From assembly GCA_034429745.1 (NCBI GenBank), contig DAOUFY010000062.1, positions 1-19,996 of the forward strand: DNA of 19,996 bases, in the 5' to 3' direction. This document shows positions 1 through 8,798 of this stretch, one piece after another (the first letter of the stretch is position 1; each line of letters opens with the position of its first letter). Position numbers and translations under genes: made by a program. Source of the DNA: JBAXBF01 sp034429745. GTDB taxonomy: Bacteria; Chloroflexota; Anaerolineae; Anaerolineales; DRKV01. The notes beneath the pieces were generated by a model. That model did not search any database. It worked only from the letters and a program-made list of their open reading frames with translations, and had not been told where the DNA came from.

Positions 1-2820
1 ATAAAAAATATAATCGCTCGCAAAGTAAATGGAGAAATATCCCAAGAGGAAGCTATTCAGCAAATAAGCGAACGGCTGCGTTCGATGATATATCAAGATG
101 AATTTGGGGATAACTACGTATTTTTAGGAAAATACGACGGAACATTGCTTGTTCAGCCATTTTTCCCTGAACGCGAAAACGTCAATCAATGGAACCTGAA
201 GGATGTGCGCGGCAAATATATTGTGCGAGAAATTATTCAAGTAGCTCAACGATCCCCAGAAGGAGATTTTTATTATTACTATTATCCGTCTCCTTATTCA
301 AAAGAAGAAGAGGAAAAAATCTCCTATGTGATTGGCTTGCCGGAAGTTGAGTGCTTCTTAGGAAGTGGAATTTACCTGCGCCAATCCAGGTTACAGACCC
401 AAGCCTTGTTCCAGCGCGTTGCATTTTGGTCAGTCATTATCGGGTTATTGATTATTCTCCTCTATTTGGTGGTCATTCAAAGCTTGCGCCAACATAACAA
501 ACGCTTGCTTCAAGAGATCCAACAGCGCCAACGCGTGGAAAAAGCACTCAAAGAAAACGAACAGCGAATTATGCAAGCTCTTGACAGTGCCAGTCATGGA
601 ATTTTTGATTGGGATGTAACAAATTACAAAGTTTACCTAACACCGACCTGGTACACGATGTTAGGTTATGAACCTAACAATATGCCTTCTACCACAACCT
701 TTTTATTTTCCATAATCCATCCTCAAGATCGCGAGAACACTGAACAAATCATTAATACTGTCTTTCAGCCGGGATGCGACGATTTCTCCTTCGAGGCGCG
801 TATGCATCGTAAGGATGGTGAATATCAATGGATGTACGTGCATGGACACGTAGCTGAACGCGATGAAACTGGTGAGCCCTTGCGTGTTTTGGGTACTCAC
901 ATTGATATTCATCAGCGCAAGCTGGCAGAATTGGCGCTTGCCCAGAACCAAGCTCGCCTTAATGCTATTTTCGAAACTTCAAGTGTTGGTATTGCGCTTG
1001 CCAATTTACAAGGTAAATTCATCCATGTCAATCAGCGTATGCTGGACATGACCGGTTATACTCAACAAGAACTTTTGCAATTAACAAACACCGACATTAC
1101 TTACCCCGAAGACATACCTGTATCCAAAGAAAAAATGAGAGCTTTGCTGGAAGGAAAAATTTCCAAGTATTCGATAGAAAAAAGATATGTACGCAAAGAC
1201 GGCTCAATTTTTTGGGTAGAGTTGCATGTATCCCCTATCTATTCACCTAATGGCAGTATTGAAGCTTTTTCTGGCTTCGTCATTGACATTCATGAGCAAA
1301 AACTTGTGCAAACAGCCCTAACCAAAACAGAAACCCGCTTTAAAAAATTCTTTGAACTGCCACTCGTAGGTGCTGCTATAACAGATGCTCAACAGCATTG
1401 GATTGAAGTCAACGATAAGCTATGTGAAATGCTGGGCTACAGCCGCAAAGAACTGCTCTCGCTTAGCTGGCTAGATATTACCCCTCAAGAGGATAAATTT
1501 AATGAATTAGCGCAAATTGAAAAAGCTGGCCTTAACCCCCAAGAATCTTTTGTGAACATCTCAAAACGTTATCTTCGCAAGGATGGGCAGATCATTCATG
1601 CCCGTGTTTCCACCTATTGCGTTCGCCAGCCGGATGGCTCACCTGACTATTATATCTCCCTCATAGAAGACATTACCCAGCAACAGCTTGCTGAAGAGGC
1701 ATTGCGTGCAAGCGAGCAGCGCTTCCGCGAATTAGTCCAATTACTTCCTCTTGTCGTTTATGAAACGGATCGTGAAGGTCGCTTTACCTTTGTCAACCAG
1801 CAAGGTCTAGAGCTTTTCGGCTTCCCTCATAACTTTGACTACACTCAAAAAACAGCCTTAGAGATGATTGTCCCGGCGGATCGCGAGCGGGCACGACAAA
1901 ATTTACAGCGGGTAATCATTCAACGCATTCACTCAAAAACAGAATATACTTGTCTGCGGCAGGATGGAAGTACCTTCCCCGCTTTTCTATCTTCAGCACC
2001 ATTGATTGTTCAAGGAGAAACGATAGGCATCCGCGGCATTTTGCTCGACATTACAGAACGCAAGGCTTATGAACGCGTTTTGCAGGAAAGCAAAGAGCAG
2101 CTAGAGGAGCGAGTTAAAGAACGCACCGCTCAGTTGCAAGCAGCTTTAGATGAACTTGGCGCCTTTTCTTATTCAGTTTCCCACGACTTGCGGGCTCCTT
2201 TGCGTCGGATTGATGGCTTTGCCCACATACTTTTAGAAGAATATATTAATCAACTGCCAGAAGAAGCCCAAGATCTGTTTCAACGAATTATTGTCAACAT
2301 CAACCGTATGGGGCAATTAATTGATGATTTGCTTTATCTTTCGCGGGTTACTCGCGCAGAACTAAGGCGCACTACTGTACATCTTAGCGAGCTTGCATTA
2401 AACATCTTCCAACAAATGTCTGTTCAACAGCCTGATCGCCAAGTATCTTTTAAGGTAGAGCCGGACCTCATCGCATTCGCTGATGAGAACTTAATCCAAA
2501 TCGTTCTAGAAAACCTGATCAGCAATGCGTTGAAGTACACTAGCAAACAACCCCACGCAATAATTGAATTCGGCAGAACCTTTCAAGAAGGTGAATCTGT
2601 CTTTTATATCAAAGACAATGGGGTTGGTTTCAACATGGAATACGCTGATAAGCTCTTTTCTGTTTTTCAACGCTTGCATTCAAACCAAGAATTTGAAGGA
2701 AATGGAGTCGGCTTAGCCACAGTTCAACGCATCATTGTGCGCCATGGCGGCCGCGTGTGGGCCGAAGGATACCCAGAAAAAGGCGCTACTTTCTATTTCA
2801 CCCTTCCTCAGTATATTTAG
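1..2820 (+). CDS. Sensor histidine kinase, Cache + four PAS (5' partial)
   Basis: The frame is open to the first base of the window, and the residues before the first in-window ATG (85) already belong to the sensor domain, so the gene starts upstream. In order: an extracytoplasmic Cache-type fold (about 1-400; motif around ERLRS..YQDEFGDNYVF, later SGIYL), a membrane helix (about 418-486), a short coiled coil, four PAS/PAC repeats (about 562-930, 934-1314, 1318-1695, 1717-2088), a second coiled coil, a HisKA domain with phospho-acceptor His in SYSVSHDLRAPLR (codon 2182-2184), and an HATPase_c domain with N box ENLISNALKY (from 2509), DNGVGF and GNGVGLAT boxes. No receiver domain follows. It should autophosphorylate in response to a small ligand sensed outside the membrane plus signals read by the PAS domains; neither ligand nor partner regulator is visible. 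It converges on dnaE. Confidence 0.93.
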   Translation: MKNIIARKVNGEISQEEAIQQISERLRSMIYQDEFGDNYVFLGKYDGTLLVQPFFPERENVNQWNLKDVRGKYIVREIIQVAQRSPEGDFYYYYYPSPYSKEEEEKISYVIGLPEVECFLGSGIYLRQSRLQTQALFQRVAFWSVIIGLLIILLYLVVIQSLRQHNKRLLQEIQQRQRVEKALKENEQRIMQALDSASHGIFDWDVTNYKVYLTPTWYTMLGYEPNNMPSTTTFLFSIIHPQDRENTEQIINTVFQPGCDDFSFEARMHRKDGEYQWMYVHGHVAERDETGEPLRVLGTHIDIHQRKLAELALAQNQARLNAIFETSSVGIALANLQGKFIHVNQRMLDMTGYTQQELLQLTNTDITYPEDIPVSKEKMRALLEGKISKYSIEKRYVRKDGSIFWVELHVSPIYSPNGSIEAFSGFVIDIHEQKLVQTALTKTETRFKKFFELPLVGAAITDAQQHWIEVNDKLCEMLGYSRKELLSLSWLDITPQEDKFNELAQIEKAGLNPQESFVNISKRYLRKDGQIIHARVSTYCVRQPDGSPDYYISLIEDITQQQLAEEALRASEQRFRELVQLLPLVVYETDREGRFTFVNQQGLELFGFPHNFDYTQKTALEMIVPADRERARQNLQRVIIQRIHSKTEYTCLRQDGSTFPAFLSSAPLIVQGETIGIRGILLDITERKAYERVLQESKEQLEERVKERTAQLQAALDELGAFSYSVSHDLRAPLRRIDGFAHILLEEYINQLPEEAQDLFQRIIVNINRMGQLIDDLLYLSRVTRAELRRTTVHLSELALNIFQQMSVQQPDRQVSFKVEPDLIAFADENLIQIVLENLISNALKYTSKQPHAIIEFGRTFQEGESVFYIKDNGVGFNMEYADKLFSVFQRLHSNQEFEGNGVGLATVQRIIVRHGGRVWAEGYPEKGATFYFTLPQYI

Positions 2821-2879
2821 CACACCGCTTGACTTTCAAGAGATAATATTCTATCTTCTCACCCCTACTTGCTGAAGGC

Positions 2880-2896
2880 TAGCTGCAGAGCAGCTA
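2880..2896. terminator. Small stem-loop between convergent genes, possible terminator
   Basis: A perfect inverted repeat, TAGCTGC-AGA-GCAGCTA, has a 7-base stem and 3-base loop and sits in the 92-base gap between the histidine kinase and dnaE stops. No T-run follows on either strand, so it is at best a weak or factor-assisted bidirectional terminator. No other structure is evident in this gap. Confidence 0.3.
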
Positions 2897-2912
2897 CTCG
2901 CTAACTTCGTTT

Positions 2913-5900
2913 CTAGCCAATAGCCAATTCTTCGATGGAAATATCTTCTTCTCTCACAATACCTCTTAATTCCTCCATTAAAGCTTCATTGTAGCCCGTA
3001 GTATAGTTTGGGAACTCGATCCGATATCGTTTATTTTTTTCCACGATATTAAAGATAAATTTATCGCTACCAGGATGAGAGATGAGAGTGCCAAAAATGC
3101 GCCGCAGACGCAGCTCATCCCTTTTCTTATCGCCATTGGAATACAGGTTGACAGTGATGAGGGTAATTTTCTGATGGATACGCCCCTCTGTTGCCGGCGG
3201 CAATATAGGTTGGGCCGCCGCTTGTGGTTGAGTGCCATTCATCCGCCGCGGTTTATCTTCAGAATCACCAAGCTGGGCTAGCGGCTGCTCTGCTGATTCT
3301 AGGTTAGTCTCCGGTGTTTTGTCTCTCACAACTGAGGTCGGCAAAGATTGCGCAGTGTTTAAAGGATTATCATATACTGCAGCAGTCAGCAAAGATTTAG
3401 AAACATCCTCTACAGGGATATGATGTTGGTTTTTTTCCTCGTTCATAGCAGCTGCATCATCTGTTGTTATTGCGTCATTTTCGACCTCATCTGACGCTGC
3501 ATCATCGCTAGATAAAAATTCATCTTCATTCTCAAAAGCTTCAACAATGTTACTGACAGGCACGCTTCGAGCTTGCGGAAGTGGTTCAACAACATTTAAT
3601 TCAGTATAGATCTTATCCACGATGATTTTCGGCTCACTGCCTTCTTGGTCCACCTTACCCTCAACCAAAATAAGCTTTTCAGGCTCAAGCAAATGATGAT
3701 AGTCTTCCCATGCCTTTGGGAAAATAACTAAGTCAATCGTTCCTTGAATATCCTCTATAGTTGCGAAGCCCATAAGCTTGCCATTTTTCGTCTGATGCGA
3801 ACGGGATGAGCATACCAAGCCAGCCACACGCACGCGCTCTTCTGCACTTGCCTCCTGCAACTGTGCCGAATAATGGGAAACCACCTTTTCCAGTAATGCT
3901 ACATGTTTTTGAAGTGGATGAGCCGAAACATACAACCCAAGCAGTTCGCGTTCCCACTGCATATAATCGCGGGGTGAAACATCATCTGCCGCCGCCAATT
4001 CAATTCGATCTATCGCCATCGGTGCAACTTCGAATAAAGACATTTGTCCTCTTCTAGCGGCTTCAAAAGAAACTTCGCTGATTGCCACAATGCGATCTAT
4101 TGCCTCAAGCATAGCTTTGCGCGAACCGAATTGATCCAATGCTCCAACCTTTATCATGCACTCCAAAGGTCGTTTTCCGACTGCACGCAAATCTACTCTT
4201 TCTGCTAAATCATTAAGATCTTTAAACCGCCCCCCCTCCTTTCTGGCTTTCAGAATAAGTTCCACATGCCCCTGGCCGACATTTTTAATCGCCCCTAACC
4301 CAAAGCGGATGACTGCCCGTTTTTTCTTGCGCTTATCCACGACATCTTCAATGGTGAAATCCCATTCGCTGGCATTAATATCCGGCGGAAGCACATCAAT
4401 GCCCATACGCCGGCAATCAGCTATATATAAAGCTACCTTGGCAGTGTCATTTTTATTAGCAGAGATAAGGGCAGTCATATATTCCACTGGATAATTCGCC
4501 TTAAGATAAGCCGTTTGCACCGAAATAATGCCATAATCCGCAGCATGAGCTTTATTGAAACCGTAGCGAGCGAATTTTTCCCAGTTTTCAAAGATCACTT
4601 TAGCGGTCTCGGGCGGTACCTTGCCAAGAGCAGCTGCCCCATTGACAAATTTTTCTTGGTGTTTGAGGAGTTGGTCATTTTGTTTTTTGCTGATCGCCTT
4701 GCGCAGCTCGTCTGCTTCCGAGGCAGTGTACCCGGCTAATTCAACCGCAGCTCGCATAATTTGCTCTTGATAGACAGGAATACCATAAGTTTCTTTGAAG
4801 ATCGGCTCCATTGCCGGGTGCAAGTATTCTACAGCTTCTTCATTATGCATCCTGCGGATGTACTGAGGGATAAAATCCATTGGACCGGGACGATATAGGG
4901 CAACCATGGCAATAACATTATCAAGACTTTTGGGCTTCATTTCTACTAAGTAACGGCGCATACCTGCACTTTCCACCTGAAATACACCCAACGTCTCCCC
5001 TTTGCCTAAAAGTTCAAAAGCTTTGGGATCATCAAGCGGAATATTGCTGAGATTGTATTCTTTGCCCGTTCTTTGCTTGATTAAGGCAATAGCCCGCTCC
5101 ATAATTGTCAACGTAACCAACCCAAGAAAATCTACCTTCAAAAGCCCCAAGTCAGCGAGGTTGTTCATTTCATATTGGGTAACCGTCTTAATCGGCGTTT
5201 CTTCCGCACTGCCCGTTGGGCGGTGCAAAGGCAAATAATCCACCAGCGGCTTATCCGTGATGACAACCCCGGCAGCATGAGTGCCCACACTGCGTACAAC
5301 TCCTACCATTTGGGCAGCAATATCAATCAGCTCTTTAATATAGCGTTTTTCTTCTTTGCGAGAAGCTTCTTCATACACCTGCTTAAATTCAATGACGTTC
5401 TGCAAGGCATCCTCGATGGATGGTGATGTGGAAGGGATTAGTTTTGCGATCTTATCCACCTCACCAAGAGGAATTTCCATCACCCGGCCCACATCGCGGA
5501 TAGCTGCCCGTGCTTTCATCGTGTTGAAGGTAATGATTTGGGCAACTTTATCTGCACCATACTTGTTGGCACAATACTCCATCATCTCAAAGCGGCGATC
5601 GTCTTGAAAATCCAAATCAATATCCGGCATTGTTATCCTGCCGGGGTTAAGAAACCGTTCAAAGATCAATCCATGCGCCAACGGATCAATATTGGTAATT
5701 TCCAACGTATAAGCCACAATTGAGCCGGCACCCGAACCGCGGGTATTGTACCAAATCCCCTTTTGACGAGCAAAACGGCACAAATCCCATACAATCAAGA
5801 AATAGGCATCAAACCCCATACGATGGATCACATCCAACTCATAATCCAAGCGTTGCCGCGGCGCCGAGTCTTTCTCCACTGCCCCATAACGGGCAGTTAA

Positions 5901-6812
5901 ACCTTCATAACACAGCTTGCGCAAATACGACTCAGCATCATACCCAGCCGGCACATCAAAATGTGGCAGGTGATACCCTTTAAAACTCAAGTCCACATTG
6001 CAGCGTTCTGCAATAGCAAGCGTATTCTCAATTGCCCCAGGTACATTACCAAACAATTCCTTCATCTCTTGTGGACTGCGCAGATAATACGTGTTGTCAG
6101 TCATCCGCATTCGGTTTGGATCACTCAGCACCTTGCCGGTTTGCAGGCATAATAAAACATCCTGCAGCCGATTGTCTTCCGGCTTCAAGTAATGCACATC
6201 ATTGGCTGCTACAAAATGAGCGTTGTAATGTTTGCCAAGCTCAATTAAATGCTGATTTAATTTATGCAGTTCAGGAATATTATGGTGCTGTAATTCAAAA
6301 AAGAAATTCTCTCTTCCAAAGACTTGAAAGTACCAGTCCAGTTTTTTATGCACGAGCTCAGGCGTACCCTGCAGAATAGCATGCGATATCTCACTGCTCA
6401 TGCAGCCCGTTGTAGCGATAATCCCTTCTTTGTGTTGAGCTAAAAAATCATGATCTATGCGGGGGTAATAATAAAAACCCTCCAACTGTGAGGCACTTGC
6501 AATCTTTAACAGGTTCTGATAGCCTGTTTCGTTTTCTGCGATCAAGAGAATATGGCTCGGTTTGCGATCTTGGATTGAATCGCGATCCGTCATGCTGCGA
6601 GGAGCTAGGTAAGTCTCTAACCCAATAATGGGTTTAATGCCGGCTTTGATTGCTGCGTGATAAAACTCAATTGCGCCGAACATAACCCCGTGATCAGTCA
6701 ACGCTATGGCAGGCATGCCCAATTCTGCTGCTCGCCGCACTAAAGCTTTGACGCTGCAAAGTCCATCTAATATGGAATAAGTGGAGTGTACATGGATGTG
6801 TACAAAAGACAT
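2913..6812 (-). CDS. dnaE: DNA polymerase III alpha subunit (replicative polymerase)
   Basis: Main chromosomal replicase, DnaE1 type, 1299 residues against about 1160 in E. coli. The N-terminal PHP domain (1-210) keeps nine candidate metal ligands: H7, H9, D16, H41, E66, H87, C137, D205, H207. The polymerase core carries PDIDLDF (396-402) and the third catalytic Asp in KVDFLGL (D561). A QMSLF sequence near residue 924 matches the beta-clamp-binding consensus. An OB-fold (about 990-1040, VRVAGLVCSSRSHQTKNGK) is followed by an unusual acidic, low-complexity linker (about 1075-1210) and a conserved C-terminal domain (1211-1299). There is no intein or frameshift. The ATG at 6812 places the PHP motif HIHVHS at residue 5, as usual for the family; no clear Shine-Dalgarno precedes it. 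The gene is probably transcribed from its own promoter in the 132-base gap behind the SPOUT methyltransferase gene. Confidence 0.98.
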   Translation of the reverse strand: MSFVHIHVHSTYSILDGLCSVKALVRRAAELGMPAIALTDHGVMFGAIEFYHAAIKAGIKPIIGLETYLAPRSMTDRDSIQDRKPSHILLIAENETGYQNLLKIASASQLEGFYYYPRIDHDFLAQHKEGIIATTGCMSSEISHAILQGTPELVHKKLDWYFQVFGRENFFFELQHHNIPELHKLNQHLIELGKHYNAHFVAANDVHYLKPEDNRLQDVLLCLQTGKVLSDPNRMRMTDNTYYLRSPQEMKELFGNVPGAIENTLAIAERCNVDLSFKGYHLPHFDVPAGYDAESYLRKLCYEGLTARYGAVEKDSAPRQRLDYELDVIHRMGFDAYFLIVWDLCRFARQKGIWYNTRGSGAGSIVAYTLEITNIDPLAHGLIFERFLNPGRITMPDIDLDFQDDRRFEMMEYCANKYGADKVAQIITFNTMKARAAIRDVGRVMEIPLGEVDKIAKLIPSTSPSIEDALQNVIEFKQVYEEASRKEEKRYIKELIDIAAQMVGVVRSVGTHAAGVVITDKPLVDYLPLHRPTGSAEETPIKTVTQYEMNNLADLGLLKVDFLGLVTLTIMERAIALIKQRTGKEYNLSNIPLDDPKAFELLGKGETLGVFQVESAGMRRYLVEMKPKSLDNVIAMVALYRPGPMDFIPQYIRRMHNEEAVEYLHPAMEPIFKETYGIPVYQEQIMRAAVELAGYTASEADELRKAISKKQNDQLLKHQEKFVNGAAALGKVPPETAKVIFENWEKFARYGFNKAHAADYGIISVQTAYLKANYPVEYMTALISANKNDTAKVALYIADCRRMGIDVLPPDINASEWDFTIEDVVDKRKKKRAVIRFGLGAIKNVGQGHVELILKARKEGGRFKDLNDLAERVDLRAVGKRPLECMIKVGALDQFGSRKAMLEAIDRIVAISEVSFEAARRGQMSLFEVAPMAIDRIELAAADDVSPRDYMQWERELLGLYVSAHPLQKHVALLEKVVSHYSAQLQEASAEERVRVAGLVCSSRSHQTKNGKLMGFATIEDIQGTIDLVIFPKAWEDYHHLLEPEKLILVEGKVDQEGSEPKIIVDKIYTELNVVEPLPQARSVPVSNIVEAFENEDEFLSSDDAASDEVENDAITTDDAAAMNEEKNQHHIPVEDVSKSLLTAAVYDNPLNTAQSLPTSVVRDKTPETNLESAEQPLAQLGDSEDKPRRMNGTQPQAAAQPILPPATEGRIHQKITLITVNLYSNGDKKRDELRLRRIFGTLISHPGSDKFIFNIVEKNKRYRIEFPNYTTGYNEALMEELRGIVREEDISIEELAIG

Positions 6813-6859
6813 ATTTTTTTAGGTGAGTAAAAGAGATTTGCTTGGGATATTCTTAAATG

Positions 6860-6868
6860 ATTATAGCA
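6860..6868 (-). promoter_or_regulatory. Extended -10 promoter for dnaE
   Basis: Read on the minus strand this is TGCTATAAT, a perfect TGnTATAAT extended -10 element. It would start transcription near 6853, leaving a leader of about 40 bases before the dnaE ATG. No good -35 hexamer lies 17 bases upstream, which is acceptable for an extended -10 promoter. A small palindrome, GCATA-N3-TATGC (6866-6878), overlaps its upstream edge. Confidence 0.55.
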
Positions 6869-6944
6869 TAAAGTATGCCAAACTTTCTCTGCTGCCCCGC
6901 CTCACTTCAGCAAGTTTTAAGACTAGCATAATCCAGCATCCTTA

Positions 6945-7643
6945 TCAATAGTCTGAATATGTATATTGTTTTACTAACCAATAAGTTGCTATTCCGAAGG
7001 CAACTGCTACATTCAATGAGGCCTTTTTGCCCATCATATGTATTGTCAGCACTTGATCACACAGATCAAGCAGAGCTGGATCAAGCCCATATTTTTCATT
7101 GCCAACCATCAACACAACATCCGCAGTTCCTTGATCCCCATTGGTTATTGGCACAGCTGAAAAAATTGACATTGGTGTAAAACGACTTGCCAGCTCGCCG
7201 CATTCCAAGGCTATCAGCTTTTTTCCTTCTGCTTTTAACCCGCGCACTAGTTCTACAGAATTGGGATGGTAACTCCAGGAAATATACTCCTCAGCCCCCA
7301 AAGACGTGTTCACGACTCTAGGATGATGTGGTGTTGGCGTCATGCCACATAAATAAAGATGCCGAAACCCAGCCCCATCCGCACTGCGCAGCATTGATCC
7401 TACATTCCATGCACTGCGTATATTGTCTAACAATCCTGCAAAGTGCACTTTACAATCGTATTCGGGTTCATTGCGATTCGCTTGTCCCGCCTCTTCTGGC
7501 AGTTCATATCGTGCTTCCATCAAAATCGGAGCTCCGCAACGCGGGCAACGTTCCTTCCAACGTCGCTGTTTCTCTTCCTCACCTACAGGAAAGCGAAATT
7601 TACACCCCTCCGCTTGGCATTCCCAAATTTCATAAACTATCAT
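6945..7643 (-). CDS. SPOUT (TrmH/SpoU) RNA 2'-O-methyltransferase with N-terminal zinc ribbon
   Basis: Predicted SAM-dependent ribose 2'-O-methyltransferase acting on tRNA or rRNA. The C-terminal SPOUT domain shows the three SpoU motifs: NIRSAWNVGSMLRSADGAG, VLMVGNEKYGLD, and KKASLNVAVAFGIATYWL near the end. The first 40 residues are an added zinc ribbon with two Cys pairs (C9/C14 and C33/C36), which is not part of classical TrmH and could help bind the RNA substrate. The target nucleotide cannot be told from sequence. It starts 9 bases after the L,D-transpeptidase stop with no recognisable Shine-Dalgarno, so translation may depend on coupling. It is probably the last gene of the amidase-transpeptidase unit. 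Confidence 0.88.
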   Translation of the reverse strand: MIVYEIWECQAEGCKFRFPVGEEEKQRRWKERCPRCGAPILMEARYELPEEAGQANRNEPEYDCKVHFAGLLDNIRSAWNVGSMLRSADGAGFRHLYLCGMTPTPHHPRVVNTSLGAEEYISWSYHPNSVELVRGLKAEGKKLIALECGELASRFTPMSIFSAVPITNGDQGTADVVLMVGNEKYGLDPALLDLCDQVLTIHMMGKKASLNVAVAFGIATYWLVKQYTYSDY

Positions 7644-7673
7644 GTGAATTAATCAATAATGGATGTGAATTAA
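7642..7673 (-). repeat. 11-base direct repeat across the transpeptidase/methyltransferase junction
   Basis: On the plus strand ATGTGAATTAA occurs at 7642-7652 and again at 7663-7673, offset by 21 bases. One copy lies in the last codons of the transpeptidase gene and the other covers the methyltransferase start. It could be the scar of a short in-frame duplication or chance in AT-rich sequence. Confidence 0.5.
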
Positions 7674-8798
7674 CATTCCAACAGCCGCCCAATCGAAAAG
7701 CCAGCGTGCGTCTTCTACGCGTAAGTTGATGCATCCGTGACTAACAGGTGTTCCAAAATCGTTGTGCCAGTAAGCCCCATGCACAGCAAAATCCCCATCA
7801 TAGAAAAGCACATAAGGCACTGCCGGCACATCATAGTTCTGGCTTGCCATATTATTGGATTTATTTTTCGCATAAATGCGAAACAGCCCAGCCTTAGTGG
7901 GTGTTTGCGGCGCGCCGGAAGACATAAGAAATTGGCGCACCAAAGTTCTTCCTTCATACGCAAAAAGCCGTTGGGTTGTGAGATCAACATCAATCCATTT
8001 GCTGCTATCGCCTACCCCACGCGGAAGAGTTGGAGGGGTAGGGGTTAGCGTCAACGTCGGCAGCGGCGTCTCCGTAGGCAAAGCAGTAGGAGTCATGGTA
8101 AAAGTAGCTGTTTCCGTCGGTATTTCCGTCGGCGTCTCGGTCGGTGTTTCTGTTGGAGTATTTGTTGGTGTTTCGGTAGGCGTCTCTGTCGGTGTGTTGG
8201 TTGGCGTTTCAGTCGGTGTGTTTGTAGGGGTAAAAGTTGCCGTTGATGATGGTGTTAGGGTTGGGGTTGCCGTATATGTTGGTGTTAATGTAGGAAATAT
8301 CCATTGTTGATTGTCAGGGATAAAATGCGCAGAGCTTCCAAAGGCACGCAGTATGGGGGGATACACAAACCAAGCTGAGCCCACCAAAAGCAGCACCACC
8401 AACGGTAACATCCAAAGCCACTTTCTTTTGGCATTAGATAGTAACAAAGATGAGTTTTTTATTGAATTAGGCGGGTTTGCTGGATGTAGAGCAGCTTCCA
8501 AAGACAGTTCGGCGTTTGTTCCTTGTGCCTCTTCCTGGCGCAGGCGGCGCACTGCCCAGCGCATGCCTTGTCGGGCTCGCTGACTTTTTGGGTTAATCTC
8601 CAATGCCCGTTTAAGATATTCTATGCTTGCTTTTGTGCTGGCACAACGAGCTAAGATAAGCCATGGCTCTTCGCGGTTGCCGTCAATGATAATTGCTTTC
8701 TCTGCCCACCGACGCGCGGCTAGCCATTCGCCCCTTTTTAATGCTGCCTGAGCAGCTTGCAGAGCTTGGATAAACGCTTGCTGTTTGTCTAAAGTCAT
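7653..8798 (-). CDS. Membrane-anchored L,D-transpeptidase (YkuD) with TPR-like N-terminus and Thr/Pro-rich linker
   Basis: Predicted peptidoglycan L,D-transpeptidase (3-3 cross-links or protein attachment), 381 residues. Residues 1-95 form a cytoplasmic TPR-like helical region (ALKRGEWLAARRWAEKAI, then LKRALEINPKSQRAR). One membrane helix follows (127-149), then an extracellular linker of TPT/ETPT repeats (169-259), and the YkuD domain (266-381). The catalytic signature is complete: H340-G341, then S353-H354-G355-C356, with C356 as nucleophile. The enzyme is therefore inside-out, with the helical region in the cytosol and the catalytic domain held away from the membrane on an unstructured stalk. 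Its ATG overlaps the amidase stop (ATGA, 8795-8798), implying translational coupling of two cell-wall enzymes. The stalk is typical of Anaerolineae-like Chloroflexota surface proteins. Confidence 0.94.
   Translation of the reverse strand: MTLDKQQAFIQALQAAQAALKRGEWLAARRWAEKAIIIDGNREEPWLILARCASTKASIEYLKRALEINPKSQRARQGMRWAVRRLRQEEAQGTNAELSLEAALHPANPPNSIKNSSLLLSNAKRKWLWMLPLVVLLLVGSAWFVYPPILRAFGSSAHFIPDNQQWIFPTLTPTYTATPTLTPSSTATFTPTNTPTETPTNTPTETPTETPTNTPTETPTETPTEIPTETATFTMTPTALPTETPLPTLTLTPTPPTLPRGVGDSSKWIDVDLTTQRLFAYEGRTLVRQFLMSSGAPQTPTKAGLFRIYAKNKSNNMASQNYDVPAVPYVLFYDGDFAVHGAYWHNDFGTPVSHGCINLRVEDARWLFDWAAVGMLIHIHY
8022..8294 (-). repeat. Degenerate 12-base coding repeat for the Thr/Pro/Glu stalk
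   Basis: This stretch encodes residues 169-259 of the transpeptidase. Its core (about 8109-8228) is a run of 12-base units encoding ETPT or NTPT, seen on the plus strand as variants of GGTGTTTCGGTC. Units differ at third positions, so the array is diverged rather than a young perfect microsatellite, but its length could vary between strains. Confidence 0.85.

Noticed and set aside
2821..2912. Strong intrinsic terminator between the kinase and dnaE
   Set aside because: The hairpin has no T-run on either strand, so it is listed only as a weak candidate.
3806..4057. Plus-strand open frames inside dnaE and other long genes
   Set aside because: They are complementary shadows of strongly conserved coding sequence, without initiation signals or recognisable domains.
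8022..8294. CRISPR-like repeat array
   Set aside because: The units are contiguous 12-base coding repeats with no spacers and lie within a reading frame.
7876..8310. Open plus-strand frame encoding a Val-Gly/Ser repeat protein
   Set aside because: It is the complement of the Thr/Pro/Glu stalk of the L,D-transpeptidase. The repeat itself creates the open frame, and there is no ribosome-binding site or family match.
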